NCBI GenBank assembly: GCA_964586155.1
Contig: CAZPHC010000007.1
Coordinates: forward strand, 62,001-126,000
Direction: 5' to 3'
Length of the DNA: 64,000 nt
Source: SXNM01 sp964586155
Lineage (GTDB): Bacteria; Myxococcota_A; UBA9042
In this document: positions 26,855 to 35,435 of the stretch, one piece after another
How positions within the stretch are numbered: the stretch's first letter is position 1
Layout of the letters: every line of letters starts with the position of its first letter
Made by a program: the position numbers and the translations under genes
The notes under the pieces: model-generated
The model's input: only the letters and a program-made list of their open reading frames with translations
The model's database searches: none
Told to the model about the DNA's origin: nothing

Positions 26855-26894
26855 TGAACAGATTTTTCTTGCATGCCGCGCAGGAATCTGTTCA
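26855..26894. promoter_or_regulatory. 10-base inverted repeat in the carH-sigma intergenic region (candidate operator)
   Basis: TGAACAGATT (26855-26864) and AATCTGTTCA (26885-26894) are perfect inverted copies separated by 20 bases. A partial extra copy, TTGAACCGGAACTGAAC, overlaps the left arm. The repeat lies between the CarH-like gene and the ECF sigma gene, nearer the sigma side. It is a reasonable operator for a dimeric or tetrameric regulator. Confidence 0.5.
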
Positions 26895-26939
26895 ACTCCT
26901 ATTCAGAGACGAGGGAGACCCTCGCGGAGGCAAGCAACC

Positions 26940-27581
26940 ATGAAGACGCAGCAACTCACCCCGGCACAGGCACTCGCAGCACAGGCGGCCAACGCGGCCG
27001 AGGACGCGGCGCTCATCGAAGCGCTGGTCCGACGCGACCCCATGGCGATCGACCGGCTCTACCACCGCTACCGCGCGCTGATGTACGCGACCGCTCGCCA
27101 GATCGTGCGCGACGAATGGGACACCGAAGAGGTCATCCAGGACGTGGTCTGGACCATCCACCGCAAGGCGGACTCGTTCCGCGGCGACTCGGGCCTCTCG
27201 ACCTGGATCTACCGCATCACCCAGAACGCGGCGCGCATGTTGCTGCGCAAGCGCAAGCGCATCGCGTTGCCGCTGCAGGACGACGAGCTCGACACCCTGG
27301 TGCAGCAGGCGAGCGATGGGGCCGTCTGGCACATGCCCGAGGCGCAGGCAGAGGCGAACCGCGCCGTGGCCAACCTGATGCAGGCGGCCGCATCGCTGCC
27401 CGCCGACAACCGCGAGCTCTTCGTCGCGATGGACATGCGCGGCGAGGACAAGGACGTCGTGGCCGAGCGGATGGGCATGACGGTCTCCGCGCTCAAGGCG
27501 CGCCTGCACCGCGTGCGCAAGCAGCTGCGCGACGCCACGGTCGGCGACAATGCCTTCGCGGACGCGTCCCTGGCGGCGTAA
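26940..27581 (+). CDS. ECF-type RNA polymerase sigma factor
   Basis: The product has 213 residues. Sigma region 2 (about 36-105) contains AIDRLYHRYRALMYATAR, WDTEEVIQDVVWTIHRK and STWIYRITQNAARMLLRK. Region 4 (about 140-195) contains LPADNRELFVAMDMRGED and VVAERMGMTVSALKARLHRV. It would direct RNA polymerase to a small regulon. No anti-sigma gene is adjacent. Its divergent pairing with a CarH/LitR-type repressor and the crt genes nearby resembles the LitR-LitS arrangement known from Streptomyces, where the sigma factor turns on carotenoid genes in light. Start: ATG with GGAGG 9 bases upstream. Confidence 0.9.
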   Translation: MKTQQLTPAQALAAQAANAAEDAALIEALVRRDPMAIDRLYHRYRALMYATARQIVRDEWDTEEVIQDVVWTIHRKADSFRGDSGLSTWIYRITQNAARMLLRKRKRIALPLQDDELDTLVQQASDGAVWHMPEAQAEANRAVANLMQAAASLPADNRELFVAMDMRGEDKDVVAERMGMTVSALKARLHRVRKQLRDATVGDNAFADASLAA

Positions 27582-27608
27582 CGAAGCGCCCCTGCGCGCG
27601 AACGAGGC

Positions 27609-27659
27609 GACGGCGAGGCGGCGGCGAGGATCGGGGATCCTCGTCGTCGCCTCGTCGGC
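27609..27659. terminator. strong bidirectional hairpin between sigma factor gene and crtB
   Basis: A 24-base stem (27609-27632 with 27636-27659), mostly Watson-Crick with a few G-U pairs, closes on a GGG loop (AGGATC-GGG-GATCCT at the tip). It lies between convergent genes and is the most convincing terminator-like structure in the window. Confidence 0.6.
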
Positions 27660-27701
27660 GTTGCGGCTGGGCGCGACGGCGGTCGCGCGGCGGGAGGCGC
27701 T

Positions 27702-27729
27702 CAGCAAGAGGCGCGCAGCAAGAGGCGCG
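27702..27729. repeat. 14-base tandem direct repeat
   Basis: CAGCAAGAGGCGCG occurs twice head to tail, followed by a decayed third copy (CAGCAGCGGGCGCT). It is non-coding, just past the crtB stop codon. Confidence 0.6.
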
Positions 27730-27742
27730 CAGCAGCGGGCGC

Positions 27743-28822
27743 TCAACAGCGGGCGGAGGGGTCGACCGCCGCGCCGGGGAGGCCCGCGAGCGGTCGATGC
27801 AGCGCGGGTTGGTGCGGCCGTCGGCTCCACGCGCCATAGCGCAAGGAACCGAGCAGCGACGTCACCACCAGCAGGGCCTTGCGCCAACCGGGGACGACCG
27901 TTCGCCCGTGCCACGGATCGGCGCCATGGCGAAGCTCGAGGCGCCGGCCGATGGCGCGGTAGAGCGTGCTCGCGACGACGATGGCGACGCGGGCGCGCAG
28001 CGGAATCGCGGCAAAGGCGCCGGCGGCGCTGCGGTAGTAGACGTCGGCGAGCGCCAGCAGATCCCGCACCACGCCGGCCAACGCGGCTCGATCGACCGCG
28101 CCGCGCCGAAGATCGCCGGGCGCGATGCCGACGGCGGCCAACCGCGTCGCGGGCAGGTAGACCCGGCCCATGCCGGCGTCTTGCCGGACGTCACGACAGA
28201 TGTTGGTGATCTGCATGGCGACGCCGAGATCGATGGCCTGGGCGAGCGCCTTGGCGTCGGTGACGCCGAGCACGCCACACATCATCCAACCCACGGTGCC
28301 GGCGACCCGGTAGCCGTAGCGGATGAGCTCGGCGTCGTCCGCGAACTCGACCGGGCCCAGATCGCCGCGCACGCCGAGGATCAGCTCCTCCGCCGCGCCG
28401 AGATCGATGCCGCGACGGCGGCAGACCTCGACGAAGGCGTCGACCACGCGCCGGGCTTCGGGTCCCAGGTCGACGCGCGGGGACGGCGAGGCGGCCGTCG
28501 CTTCATGGTGCTCGCGGCCGGCCCGCAGCCAGAGCTGCACCTGATCCAGGCCCGCGCGGGCCTGATCCGGGCTGTCGGCCTCGTCGGCGGTGTCGTCGAC
28601 CAGGCGACAGAAAGCGTAGACGATCGCCGCGTCGTCACGGCGATCGCGCGGCAAGAGGCGCCCCGCGAGGGCGAAGCTGCGGCCGTGGCGCTCGAGCACG
28701 GCGTGGGCGATCGCCACGAGGCCGGTGTCGTGCGGCGCGATCGGCACGGGCAAGGTCTGGCCCGGGGCCGGCGCCACTGCGGCGGACGGTCTGGCGCGGT
28801 CTGGGGTCGAGATCAAGGTCAC
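27743..28822 (-). CDS. crtB: phytoene synthase
   Basis: This 359-residue squalene/phytoene synthase has both Asp-rich motifs, DDTAD (76-80) and DVRQD within ICRDVRQDAGMGRVYLP. It also has the family landmarks AIVYAFCRLVDD, YGYRVAGTVGWMMC and ITNICRDV. It condenses two geranylgeranyl-PP into phytoene, the first committed carotenoid step. Start: GTG (VTLISTP) with GAGGA upstream; earlier in-frame codons lie in the intergenic spacer. It is the last gene of the crtY-crtE-crtB minus-strand operon, 62 bases after crtE. Confidence 0.93.
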   Translation of the reverse strand: MTLISTPDRARPSAAVAPAPGQTLPVPIAPHDTGLVAIAHAVLERHGRSFALAGRLLPRDRRDDAAIVYAFCRLVDDTADEADSPDQARAGLDQVQLWLRAGREHHEATAASPSPRVDLGPEARRVVDAFVEVCRRRGIDLGAAEELILGVRGDLGPVEFADDAELIRYGYRVAGTVGWMMCGVLGVTDAKALAQAIDLGVAMQITNICRDVRQDAGMGRVYLPATRLAAVGIAPGDLRRGAVDRAALAGVVRDLLALADVYYRSAAGAFAAIPLRARVAIVVASTLYRAIGRRLELRHGADPWHGRTVVPGWRKALLVVTSLLGSLRYGAWSRRPHQPALHRPLAGLPGAAVDPSARC

Positions 28823-28884
28823 GGCGAGGTCCTCGTGGGCGGCTGGGCGGCGCAAGGCGACGATCCTGGGGCGCCGGGTTCGGC

Positions 28885-29952
28885 TCAGACGCTCGCGACG
28901 AAGCGCGCCGCGAGGCCGTGGATCAGGGCCTGCAGCCCACGCGCCTGCGGCGGCAACCGCAGATCGGCACAGGCCTGACGCGCCTGCTCGATGGCGTCGG
29001 CGCGGGCGCCGCTGGCGTCGAACCTCGCTGCCCATGCGGCGACGTCGTCGGCGCCGACGTCTGCACGCTCGCGCCGGAGCAGCGCGAGCAGGTCGTCCCG
29101 ATCGTGCGGCGCGCGCGCGAGGTGCAGGGCCACCAGCGCGCTGACCTTGCCCTCGCGCAGGTCGTTGCCGGCGGCGTCGCGGCCCTTGTCGCCGTAGAGG
29201 TCGAGCACGTCGTCCGCCACCTGGTAGGCAAGGCCGAGTCGGGCGGCCTCGTCCCCGACGGCCCGCGCGGCGTCGGCGTCGAGGCCCGCGAGCACGGCGG
29301 CAGCCTCGAACGGGATCGCGAGGATCTGGCCAGTCTTGCCGACCGCAGCCGCCTCGTAGCTGGCCCAGTCCAGGGTCTCGGTCGCGAGCATCGCCAGCTC
29401 CTGGGCCTGGCCGCAGGCGGTCGCTGCGGCGCGGCGGGCCAGCACGCCACAGAGCTGGGCGCGCGTGCTCGACGTCGACAGCTCCAGCAAGGCCAGCGTC
29501 GGCAGGATCAACAGCAGGTCGCCGGCGTTGATGGCCTGGGCGCTGCCGTGGAGCGACCAGACCGTCGGCCGGCCTCGGCGCACCACATCGCCATCCTGCA
29601 GGTCGTCGTGGATCAACGTCGCGTTGTGCAGCAACTCGCAGGCGACGGCGACGGGCACCGCCATGCGCGGATCGACGCCCAAGGCGGCGGCGCACTCCAG
29701 CGCGAGCCGCATCCGCACGCGCTTGCCGCCGCCGTCGAGGTGCTCGCGGACGATCGCGCCGAGCGTGCCGTGCGCGTGCCGCTCGACCAGCTCGTCGAGG
29801 CTGCGCAGCGCGAGCTCGTGGGCCGCGTCGATCGTGAGCGGCTGCATCGCCGGCAGGGGCCACGACGGCCTGGCGCCGAGCGGACGCCGGCGGCTGAGCG
29901 CGTGACCGGCGGGCGGGACGAGGGTGGCATCGTTCGAGGCAAAGGGCTTCAT
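28885..29952 (-). CDS. crtE: geranylgeranyl diphosphate synthase
   Basis: This 355-residue trans-prenyltransferase has the first Asp-rich motif LIHDDLQDGD (D116-D120) and the second DDVLDLYGD (near 250). GGGKRVRMRLAL and GKTGQILAIPF are also typical. It builds the C20 precursor for phytoene synthase. The ATG overlaps the crtY stop by 4 bases and has TGGAG 6 bases upstream; a second ATG at 29847 is a fallback, because the first 35 residues are not conserved. Chain length is inferred from pathway context. Confidence 0.9.
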   Translation of the reverse strand: MKPFASNDATLVPPAGHALSRRRPLGARPSWPLPAMQPLTIDAAHELALRSLDELVERHAHGTLGAIVREHLDGGGKRVRMRLALECAAALGVDPRMAVPVAVACELLHNATLIHDDLQDGDVVRRGRPTVWSLHGSAQAINAGDLLLILPTLALLELSTSSTRAQLCGVLARRAAATACGQAQELAMLATETLDWASYEAAAVGKTGQILAIPFEAAAVLAGLDADAARAVGDEAARLGLAYQVADDVLDLYGDKGRDAAGNDLREGKVSALVALHLARAPHDRDDLLALLRRERADVGADDVAAWAARFDASGARADAIEQARQACADLRLPPQARGLQALIHGLAARFVASV

Positions 29953-31238
29953 GGCGACTCCAGTTGCGGCACCCGTCCACCGAGCAGGGCCGGGACGAGC
30001 CTGCTGCGGGCCTGCCAACCGGCACGACCCAGGCGCTGACGGATCGATGCAGGTGCGAGCCAAAAGACGCGCGCCATCGTCGCCGCGAGCGCGCCGACCC
30101 CGCCGCGGCGCGCGAGCAGCACGGCCGCCGCGTCCGCTGGCAAGCCGAAGAAGGCGCCAAAAAACGCCACGGTCGTCGGGCCATCCATGTCCACGAGCAG
30201 CTCGCCGCCAAATCGCAGCAGGGCGTCACGGCGCGCGATCGACGGCGGGCGCAGCGCCTCGAGGGCCGCGTTCGCCGCGTCCGGGCCATCGCGACCGCCG
30301 GCGAGGCTAGCGCGCAACGAGGCTGCGAGCAGCGGGGCCTGCTGGGCGACATGGCCGACCAGGTAGCCGGTGGCCGGGTGGATCGCGCCGGCGCGGGCGC
30401 CCCACGGCACGACACCCGCCGCCGCGGCCGCCGGATGCATCAGCATGGGCAGCAGGCAGCGCTCGATGTGGTCGGTCTGGCGCACCCGCACGCCCAGGTG
30501 GCCGAGGCGTCGCGCCAGCCGGTCGCGCAGCGTGTCGAACGACAGCGGCACACGGGCCGAGAGGACGGTCTCCTCGACGAAGACCCGGCCATCGCCGAGC
30601 GGCTGCGCGTAGAGGAAGCTCGGCTGGCGCTGCCAGGCGCTCAAGGTCGCCGGATCCGGCGGCGACCAGCCCATCAGCACCATCGGCCCCTCGGCGAGCG
30701 CGGCGGCCCCCGGCCCTTCGACGTGGATCAGCTCGCCCCAGGCGGCCTGCCAGGCCGTGATCTCGGGCCCTTGTCCGGACGACGTCGCCGCGGCACCGCG
30801 TGCATCGACGACGACCCAGGGCGAGAGCTGGCTGCCGTCGCCAAGGCGGCAGCGCAGCGCCTTTGCCCCGGGCGCGGGCGCCGGCACGACCTCGACGCTC
30901 TCGAGGCGGCCAAGGACGCCGCGACCGCCGGCGCGCTCGACGCGGCGCCAGCAATCGGCCCGCAAGGCGTCGCCATCGACGTGGGCATAGGGCCGACGCA
31001 GCGCCAGGCTCCGGGCCGCGCCGTCGCCAGCGTCGAGCTCGACCACGGGCTCTTGCCAGCGCCGGGCCAGGACATGACCAAGGCCAAGCGCCTCGAACTC
31101 GTCGCAGAAGACCCCGTAGCGGTTCGTCCACGCGGCGTGGAGGTCCGGCGCGAGCACCGTGACCTCGAGGCCAGCGTCTGCGCACGCGGCCGCGGCGAGC
31201 ATCCCAGCCGGTCCGCACCCAACGACGAGCACTTGCAT
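29949..31238 (-). CDS. crtY: lycopene cyclase (CrtY/CrtL type)
   Basis: This 429-residue flavoprotein starts MQVLVVGCGPAGMLAAAACA (Rossmann dinucleotide fold). It carries the lycopene-cyclase landmarks NRYGVFCDEFEALGL, PSFLYAQPLGDGRVFVEET and GAIHPATGYLVG. It cyclises lycopene ends to beta-ionone rings. Start: ATG with GGGAGG 5 bases upstream. It heads the minus-strand operon with crtE and crtB, and its start is 97 bases from the divergent crtC. A CrtY-like enzyme rather than the heterodimeric CrtYc/CrtYd of Myxococcus xanthus is notable. Mono- or bicyclic product specificity is not readable. Confidence 0.88.
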   Translation of the reverse strand: MQVLVVGCGPAGMLAAAACADAGLEVTVLAPDLHAAWTNRYGVFCDEFEALGLGHVLARRWQEPVVELDAGDGAARSLALRRPYAHVDGDALRADCWRRVERAGGRGVLGRLESVEVVPAPAPGAKALRCRLGDGSQLSPWVVVDARGAAATSSGQGPEITAWQAAWGELIHVEGPGAAALAEGPMVLMGWSPPDPATLSAWQRQPSFLYAQPLGDGRVFVEETVLSARVPLSFDTLRDRLARRLGHLGVRVRQTDHIERCLLPMLMHPAAAAAGVVPWGARAGAIHPATGYLVGHVAQQAPLLAASLRASLAGGRDGPDAANAALEALRPPSIARRDALLRFGGELLVDMDGPTTVAFFGAFFGLPADAAAVLLARRGGVGALAATMARVFWLAPASIRQRLGRAGWQARSRLVPALLGGRVPQLESP

Positions 31239-31335
31239 CCTACCTCCCAGCACGCCGCCGCGCCGCGCGTCAGACGGACGTTGGATGCCGAGCGGCCGGG
31301 GTTCGATGCGGAGAGGCCGCGAGACGAGGACGAAG

Positions 31336-32541
31336 ATGCAGGCGACGCAGACCCAAGCGCCCCGACGACCGGACAGCGACGCAACCGAGGCCGCGGCCAT
31401 GATCGCGCTCGACGATCCGAGCGTGGCCCCAGGGTTCGGCTCCTTCCGGGGCGCGGGCGGCTTTGTCTGGTGGTACCTCGAGCTCGGGGACGGCGCGGGC
31501 AACGCCGTGGTCTGCATCTGGAGCTTTGGCCTGCCCTTCTTGCCCGGGGTCGCCGGCGCGGCCCGCGAGGGACGCGGCGGCGCGGCGGCAGCCCGCCCCT
31601 CGATGCACGTCGCGGGCTATCGCCACGGGCGCGAGGAGCTCTATGTGCTGCACGAGCTGGGACCCGAGGAGGTCAGCGAGCGGCCGGGCGGCTGGTCCTT
31701 CGGCGCGTCGACGATCCGGCGCGAAGAGCGCGGCGACGACGTCGAGCTCCAGCTCTCGATCGACCTGCCCGTGCACAACGGCCCGCGTCTGCAGGGCGAC
31801 GTCCGGGTGGTCGGCAAGCGCGCTCGCTGGGAGGCCGCGTCGCAGGACGCGATGCCGGCGTCGGACCACCGCTGGACACCGCTGCTGGGCGCGTCGTTCG
31901 GCACCGCGCGCCTGCGCTGCGGCGAGACGCGGCTGCTGGTGACGGGCCGGGCCTACCACGACCGCAACCACGCGCCGCGCTCGTTGGAGGCGCTGGGCAT
32001 CGGCCATTGGGTCTGGGGCCGCGTCGCCCTGCCCGACCACGATCGCGTGTTCTACGCCCTGGAGCCGACGGGAGGGGCAGACGCGACCGCGATCGCCGTC
32101 ACCATCGGCGGCGACGGCGCGCTGCGGCTCGAACCGGGGGCAAAGGTCGAGGCCGACGACCGGCGCCTGACGCGCTGGGGCATGCGGGACGCGCGCAGGT
32201 GGACGGTCGAGACCGCGGACGGGCCGTTCCTGCGGCTGTCCACGACAGCGTCGGTCGAGGATGGCCCGTTCTACCTGCGCCGCCTGGTCCGCAGCGAGCA
32301 GGGCGCGCACGGCACGCTCGAGGCGATCGCGCCCCGGCGGATCGACCGCCCCTGGCAGCGGCCGTTGGTCCAGATGCGCGTGAGTTCGTCGCGGCGTCGC
32401 GGCTCGATCTGGCTGCCGCTCTTCGAGGGACCACGCCGCCACCGCCTCGCACGCCTGTTCGGGCGCCACCCCCGCGCCGAGGCGACATCCCCCCCGCTGG
32501 TCGCGGTGGTCGACGCCGGCCGGCCCCAGGAGCGGCCATGA
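31336..32541 (+). CDS. crtC: carotenoid 1,2-hydratase (CrtC-like)
   Basis: The product has 401 residues and no signal peptide. It has the hydratase features GGFVWWYLELGDGAGNAVV near the N-terminus, GRAYHDRNHAPRSLE and IGHWVWGRVALPDHDRVFYAL in the middle. The enzyme adds water across the 1,2 double bond of an acyclic psi end. The stop overlaps the desaturase start by 4 bases (ATGA), the usual crtC-crtD coupling. Start: ATG with ACGAGGA upstream; the frame extends further 5-prime but crosses the crtY promoter region. Confidence 0.85.
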   Translation: MQATQTQAPRRPDSDATEAAAMIALDDPSVAPGFGSFRGAGGFVWWYLELGDGAGNAVVCIWSFGLPFLPGVAGAAREGRGGAAAARPSMHVAGYRHGREELYVLHELGPEEVSERPGGWSFGASTIRREERGDDVELQLSIDLPVHNGPRLQGDVRVVGKRARWEAASQDAMPASDHRWTPLLGASFGTARLRCGETRLLVTGRAYHDRNHAPRSLEALGIGHWVWGRVALPDHDRVFYALEPTGGADATAIAVTIGGDGALRLEPGAKVEADDRRLTRWGMRDARRWTVETADGPFLRLSTTASVEDGPFYLRRLVRSEQGAHGTLEAIAPRRIDRPWQRPLVQMRVSSSRRRGSIWLPLFEGPRRHRLARLFGRHPRAEATSPPLVAVVDAGRPQERP

Positions 32542-34097
32542 GCGGCAGACGCGTCGTCATCGTCGGTGCCGGCTTCGGCGGTCTGTCGGCCGCGACGCTG
32601 CTCGCCCATGCCGGCCACGACGTCACCGTGCTCGAAGCCGCCAGCAGCCTCGGCGGCAAGGCCGGCACGGCGACGGTCGATGGCGAGACCTTCGACACCG
32701 GGCCGAGCCTGTTGACCCTGCCCGACGTGCCGCGGGCGCTGTTCGCCGCCGTCGGCGCCGACTTCGACCAGCGCGTGCAGCTGCGGCGCCTGGAGCCCGC
32801 GTTTCGCCACGTCTTCCATGACGGCGTCGTGCTTGACCTGCACGCGGATCTCGGCGCGACGCTGGAGTCGGTGGCGGCGACGCTCGGCGGCGACGCGGCG
32901 CGCGATTTCGCCGGATTCCTCGACTACGCGGGGCAGATCTGGCGCGCGAGCGCCGACGCCTTCGTCTACGGCGACGCCCCCGAGTTGCGCGGCATGCTCG
33001 GCCTCGACGTGCGGACGATCGCCGGTCTGCGCCATATCGACGCCCTGCGCTCCATGCAGGCCGCGATCGACGGCCGCGTCCGATCGCCGCACCTGCGCCG
33101 GCTGCTCTGGCGCTTCGCGACCTACAACGGCTCGGACGTGCGCGTGGCGCCGGCCACGCTGAACTGCATCGCCGCGGTCGAGCTCGTCCTCGGCGGCCAT
33201 GGGGTCCAGGGCGGCATGAGCGCGCTAGCGGCGGCGCTGGCGACCCTGGCCACCGAGCGCGGCGCGGAGCTGCGCGTCGGCGCCGCGGTGGAGCGGATCG
33301 AGCGCGACGGCGGCGCCGTTCGGGCCGTGCGCCTGGCCAGCGGCGAACGCATCGGCTGCGACCTGGTCGTCTGCAACGCCGACGCCAGCCTGCTGCCCCG
33401 GCTGCTCGGCGAGGAGCGAGCGCAGGCCGTCGCGGCTCCGCGGTCGATGTCGGCCTGGAACGCGGTCCTGCGCGTGCGCCGCGACGGGCGACGCTGGCCG
33501 GCGCACCAGGCGGTCTATGCGGACGCCTACCTCGACGAGTTCGCCGCGATCTTCGACCGGGGCGAGGTGCCGCCGACGCCGACGGTCTACCTCTGCCACC
33601 AGGGCGTCGCCCACGGCCGGCAGGGCTGGCAGGACGCCGACGCCGTCTTCGCGATGGTCAACGCTCCGTCGCTGGCGGGCGCCAGCTATGACCTCGCGGA
33701 TGGCGCGATCGCGGCGTCGATGCGCGCGCACCTCGATGGGGCGCTGCGCGCCGTCGGCGTCGACCCGGCGCAGACCCAGGTGGTCTGGAGCCGCAGCCCC
33801 GTCGGCCTGGCCGAACGCTTTCCCGGCTCGGACGGCGCGCTGTACGGCGCCGCGTCGAACTCGATGTGGTCGGCCTTCCGCCGCCCGAGCAACCGGGTAC
33901 GCGGCCCGACGGGCCTGTACCTGGCGAGCGGCACGGCCCACCCCGGCGGTGGGGTGCCGCTCGCGTTGCTGTCGGGGTTCGCCGCGGCCCGGGCCGTCGC
34001 CCAGGACGTCGGCCGGGGCGTTGGCGCCGATGTCCTTCAACGCGCGCTGCACCCGTCGTCGCTCGCGTCCGCTGGATGGGCACGACCGGCGCGGTGA
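32538..34097 (+). CDS. CrtI/CrtD-family carotenoid desaturase
   Basis: The product has 519 residues. The FAD-binding start MSGRRVVIVGAGFGGLSAAT is followed by LEAASSLGGKAGT, FDTGPSLLTLPDV and, near the C-terminus, ASGTAHPGGGVPLALLSG, the typical signature of bacterial phytoene-desaturase-type enzymes. Because it is coupled to crtC it is most likely CrtD (3,4-desaturase of hydroxylated carotenoids). No other desaturase is in the window, so CrtI activity cannot be excluded. The start is fixed by the 4-base overlap with crtC. Confidence 0.88.
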   Translation: MSGRRVVIVGAGFGGLSAATLLAHAGHDVTVLEAASSLGGKAGTATVDGETFDTGPSLLTLPDVPRALFAAVGADFDQRVQLRRLEPAFRHVFHDGVVLDLHADLGATLESVAATLGGDAARDFAGFLDYAGQIWRASADAFVYGDAPELRGMLGLDVRTIAGLRHIDALRSMQAAIDGRVRSPHLRRLLWRFATYNGSDVRVAPATLNCIAAVELVLGGHGVQGGMSALAAALATLATERGAELRVGAAVERIERDGGAVRAVRLASGERIGCDLVVCNADASLLPRLLGEERAQAVAAPRSMSAWNAVLRVRRDGRRWPAHQAVYADAYLDEFAAIFDRGEVPPTPTVYLCHQGVAHGRQGWQDADAVFAMVNAPSLAGASYDLADGAIAASMRAHLDGALRAVGVDPAQTQVVWSRSPVGLAERFPGSDGALYGAASNSMWSAFRRPSNRVRGPTGLYLASGTAHPGGGVPLALLSGFAAARAVAQDVGRGVGADVLQRALHPSSLASAGWARPAR

Positions 34098-34163
34098 TCC
34101 TTGCGCATCGGCGGTGGTGGTGGTTCGCTAGCGGTGGCGTGCGATGCGCCATGCAGGTGGACC

Positions 34164-35435
34164 ATGACCCGACACGAATCGACCCTGGCACCTCGACGCC
34201 GCACACGCGCAGACGTCGCGCACGGGCAGACGCCACGCGCCTGGCGAGCCGGACGAGGGCCGCGGGCCCTGCTCTCGCTGCTCGTCGCTGTCGCGCTGCT
34301 GCCCTTGCAGGCCTGCGAGCCCTTCTACGACGCCCAGGACTTCACGCGCGAGGACGTGCCGATCTTCCGCGCCGCGAACTACGAGGCCGCGGGCGATCTG
34401 CCCACGCCGGCGACGCTGCGCACGGCTGCCTGGAACATCAAGTATGGCGCCGCGCGCATCCCGTTCTGGTTCGACTGCTGGGGCGACCAGGTCGCCATGG
34501 ACCGCGCCACCGTCGAGGCCAACCTCGAGGCCATCGCCGCGTTGGTCGACGAGATGCAAATCGACGTGCTGATGCTCGAGGAGATCGAGGTCAACTCGCG
34601 TCGATCCGGCTACATCGACATGGTGCAATGGCTGCTGGACCACACCCGCCTCAACGAGGGGGCGTACTTCGAGTCCTGGAACGCGCGCTATGTGCCGTCC
34701 GAGGGCCTGGGCCGGATGAACCTCGGCAACGCGATCCTGACGCGCCACCCGATCGAGCGCGCCGAGCGCATCCGCCAGGTCGACCGCACCGACCAGGACG
34801 CCGTGACGAGCGCGTTCTACATCCACCGATCGGTCGGCCGCATCGAGCTGCGCCTCGACGCCAGCCGCAAGGCCGTGGCGATGGTCGTGCACACCGAGGC
34901 CTACGACAACGACGGCACCAAGCAGAAGCAGATCCAGCAGATCTTCGACCTGGTCAAGGCCGAGACCCTGCCGGTCGTCGTCGGCGGCGACTTCAACGAG
35001 CTGCCGCCGAACGCGGCGCGGATCTCCGGCTTCCCCGACGAGCGCACCGAAGCGGTCTGCTCGTCGGACTTCGTCCAGCCGCCGTATACACCCGCCGTCA
35101 TGAAGCCGTTCTACGACGAGTTGGTGCCCTCCATCACGCTCGAGCGCTACGGCACGACCGAGGCCGAGCAGGCGCGCTACTTCTCGCACTCGGTCCTGGG
35201 GCCGGACGAGACCAACGAGGAGGGCAAGCCGGGCGACTGGAACCGCACGCTCGACTACCTCTTCGTCACCAAGCCGACGCGCTGGCTGCCGGGCACCACC
35301 GACGTGCTGCAGCGCGCCGGGCAGAAGGTCGGCGAGCTCGCGCCGGGCGCCGCTGACGATCGCCATGTCCTGGTCGCCGATCCACTGAAGCTGAGCGACC
35401 ACGCACCCGTGTTCGGTGTCTGGGAGGTGCCGTGA
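34164..35435 (+). CDS. endonuclease/exonuclease/phosphatase-family lipoprotein
   Basis: The product has 423 residues. The Arg-rich N-terminus leads into a signal with lipobox (VALLPLQAC). The EEP fold shows the first strand AAWNIKYGA, the metal Glu in MLEEIEVNS, GLGRMNLGNAILTRHPIE, the VVVGGDFNELP motif and the final LSDHAPVFGVWE with the catalytic Asp/His. It would be a metal-dependent phosphodiesterase (nuclease, sphingomyelinase or phosphatase type) at the cell envelope. Start: ATG after AGGTGG. It lies 66 bases after the desaturase and overlaps the next gene, so it may be read from the crtC promoter, though a functional link is not obvious. Confidence 0.85.
   Translation: MTRHESTLAPRRRTRADVAHGQTPRAWRAGRGPRALLSLLVAVALLPLQACEPFYDAQDFTREDVPIFRAANYEAAGDLPTPATLRTAAWNIKYGAARIPFWFDCWGDQVAMDRATVEANLEAIAALVDEMQIDVLMLEEIEVNSRRSGYIDMVQWLLDHTRLNEGAYFESWNARYVPSEGLGRMNLGNAILTRHPIERAERIRQVDRTDQDAVTSAFYIHRSVGRIELRLDASRKAVAMVVHTEAYDNDGTKQKQIQQIFDLVKAETLPVVVGGDFNELPPNAARISGFPDERTEAVCSSDFVQPPYTPAVMKPFYDELVPSITLERYGTTEAEQARYFSHSVLGPDETNEEGKPGDWNRTLDYLFVTKPTRWLPGTTDVLQRAGQKVGELAPGAADDRHVLVADPLKLSDHAPVFGVWEVP

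Noticed and set aside
31300..31335. GGGGTTCGATG resembling a tRNA T-arm near the crtY-crtC gap
   Set aside because: No acceptor, D-arm or anticodon stem can be folded around it.
29964..32537. Long plus-strand extension upstream of the carotenoid desaturase
   Set aside because: It reads through the antisense of crtE/crtY and the body of crtC in the wrong frame. The desaturase start is fixed by the ATGA overlap and FAD motif at 32538.
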